NCBI GenBank assembly: GCA_036398215.1
Contig: DASWHK010000041.1
Location: forward strand, 1-7,472
DNA: 7,472 nucleotides
Direction: 5' to 3'
Source: DASWHK01 sp036398215
GTDB taxonomy: Bacteria > Acidobacteriota > UBA890
A model generated the notes under the pieces. That model made no database searches and was not told where the DNA came from. It was given only the letters and a program-made list of their open reading frames with translations. This document shows, piece after piece, positions 6,759-7,472 of the stretch. The position numbers were made by a program, and so were the translations under genes. Numbering within the stretch: the stretch's first letter is position 1; each line of letters starts with the position of its first letter.

Positions 6759-7472
6759 GTGCTGCGGGAACCCGAGAGCCCGATCCGTCGCGCCTGCCGG
6801 CGCCGCTACCCCGCCTGGACTCTCTACGCCCGCGCTTTCGCCGGCAGCCGCACCGGCGCCGACGACCTGGTGCGCCGCGCCGTGGGGCGCGTGCTGCGCT
6901 CCGCCGGCGACATCGACAACGAGCCCGAGGCGCACGAGCGGGTCCTCGGGGCGATCCGCAGCGAGGCGCTGGCCTTGCTGCGGCGCCGCCCGCCGGCGCG
7001 CCCGCTGGCGGACCCCGCTACGCCGCGGAGCGGCGCCGAATCCGAGCCCAGCGTCCTGCGGCTGCTCACCGAGGAGGGGGACCCGATGGACTTCCGCCAC
7101 GCCGGTGACATCGCCGTCGAGATGGTGCGCGAGCTGCCGGCCGCGCAGCGGCGGGGCCTGGAGATGCTCTTGCTGCGCCGTCCTCCGCTGCAGCTGTCCG
7201 ATCTTGCGCGCCGGCGCCGCCTCGAGGCCGAGCAGCTTCACGACGAGGTTGCCGAAGGCCTCGACCAGGTGGCCGCATCGATCCGCGTCGCCGGCCCGCG
7301 GCGCTCCGGCGGCGGCCACCCGGACCTCAAGGCCCTCACGGGATACGTCGACGGCGCCCTGTCGGGGGACGAGGCGCGCGCCGTGATCGGCCATTGCCGC
7401 GCCTGCGGCGCCTGTGGCGACCGCCTCGGGACGATGATGCTGTTGCGCACGCGCACCGCCAAGGCGACCGTC
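6759..7472 (+). CDS. Degenerate ECF sigma factor fused to a zf-HC2 anti-sigma zinc finger (partial, runs off right edge)
   Basis: An open frame of 238 codons reaches the window edge with no stop. The N-terminal part (about 18-76: YPAWTLYARAFAGSRTGADD, then LVRRAVGRVLR and ending SEALALLRRR) looks like sigma region 2. After a Pro/Ala linker, residues about 122-175 (MVRELPAAQRRGLEMLLLRR, then LQLSDLARRRRLEAEQL) look like region 4 with an eroded recognition helix. Residues 187-223 (HPDLKALTGYVDGALSGDEA, then VIGHCRACGACGDRL) match the putative zinc finger zf-HC2, with His187, His212, Cys216 and Cys219 in the H-x3-C-x2-C arrangement of ZAS anti-sigma factors. GTG start, with GAAAGG at 6745-6750, 8 nt upstream; an in-frame TTG at 6714 is less likely. 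Codon third positions are almost all G/C, unlike frames beside it. Anything beyond, such as a membrane helix, is outside the window. The zinc finger is secure; the sigma-like part is moderately so. Confidence 0.8.
   Translation, partial: MLREPESPIRRACRRRYPAWTLYARAFAGSRTGADDLVRRAVGRVLRSAGDIDNEPEAHERVLGAIRSEALALLRRRPPARPLADPATPRSGAESEPSVLRLLTEEGDPMDFRHAGDIAVEMVRELPAAQRRGLEMLLLRRPPLQLSDLARRRRLEAEQLHDEVAEGLDQVAASIRVAGPRRSGGGHPDLKALTGYVDGALSGDEARAVIGHCRACGACGDRLGTMMLLRTRTAKATV

Noticed and set aside
6640..7386. 248-codon plus-strand open frame near the right edge
   Set aside because: The Pro/Arg/Ser/Ala-rich product shows no motif. The frame starting at 6759 has the zinc-finger motif, a ribosome-binding site and strong G/C third positions, so this one is a shadow.
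6708..7394. 228-codon minus-strand open frame near the right edge
   Set aside because: Antisense shadow of the sigma/zinc-finger gene; no recognisable domain or start signal.

Overview
The window is a very GC-rich, densely coding piece of bacterial chromosome. A TIGR02999-type ECF sigma factor is overlapped by a Ser/Thr kinase that has a 'RWxxINELFHAALE' leader and a multi-pass membrane tail. This, with the codon bias and an unusual sigma/zinc-finger fusion protein, fits Acidobacteriota or a related deep-branching phylum best. That placement is inferred from gene style, not from a marker gene. No tRNA, rRNA, CRISPR array, transposase gene or phage gene was seen.

Layout, left to right. (1) 4-1578, minus: an ALDH7-family aminoadipate-semialdehyde / piperidine-6-carboxylate dehydrogenase of lysine catabolism. 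Its start overlaps (ATGA) a short coding-like remnant at 1575-1691. (2) 1692-1957: no intact gene. A 105-bp imperfect palindrome (1759-1863) with perfect 21-bp outer arms lies here and looks like a small non-autonomous repeat element. (3) 1958-2356 (minus) and 2434-2898 (plus): a VOC-fold protein and a MarR regulator, divergent across a 77-bp AT-rich gap. The gap contains a near-perfect 25-bp palindrome, the probable MarR operator. (4) 3005-5318, plus: ECF sigma factor and membrane-anchored Ser/Thr kinase, overlapping by 11 bp. (5) 5239-6509, minus: a CDP-alcohol phosphatidyltransferase and a GtrA-type membrane protein coupled through ATGA. The GtrA gene runs 80 bp into the 3' end of the kinase gene. 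(6) 6510-6758: a divergent intergenic region with a promoter candidate facing right and a coding-like fragment of unknown origin. (7) 6759 to the right edge, plus: an incomplete gene with no stop in the window. It encodes a degenerate ECF sigma (regions 2 and 4) fused to a zf-HC2 anti-sigma zinc finger.

How the genes may work together. The sigma-kinase pair is probably a phosphorylation-controlled transcription switch, because the sigma factor lacks the usual acidic region-2.2 motif and is co-encoded with a kinase. The phosphatidyltransferase and GtrA proteins probably act on membrane lipids or lipid-linked sugars. The sigma/zinc-finger fusion at the right edge is the most unusual protein here, since it carries both an apparent sigma module and its likely inhibitor. 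The MarR/VOC pair and the lysine-degradation dehydrogenase look like independent accessory or metabolic units.
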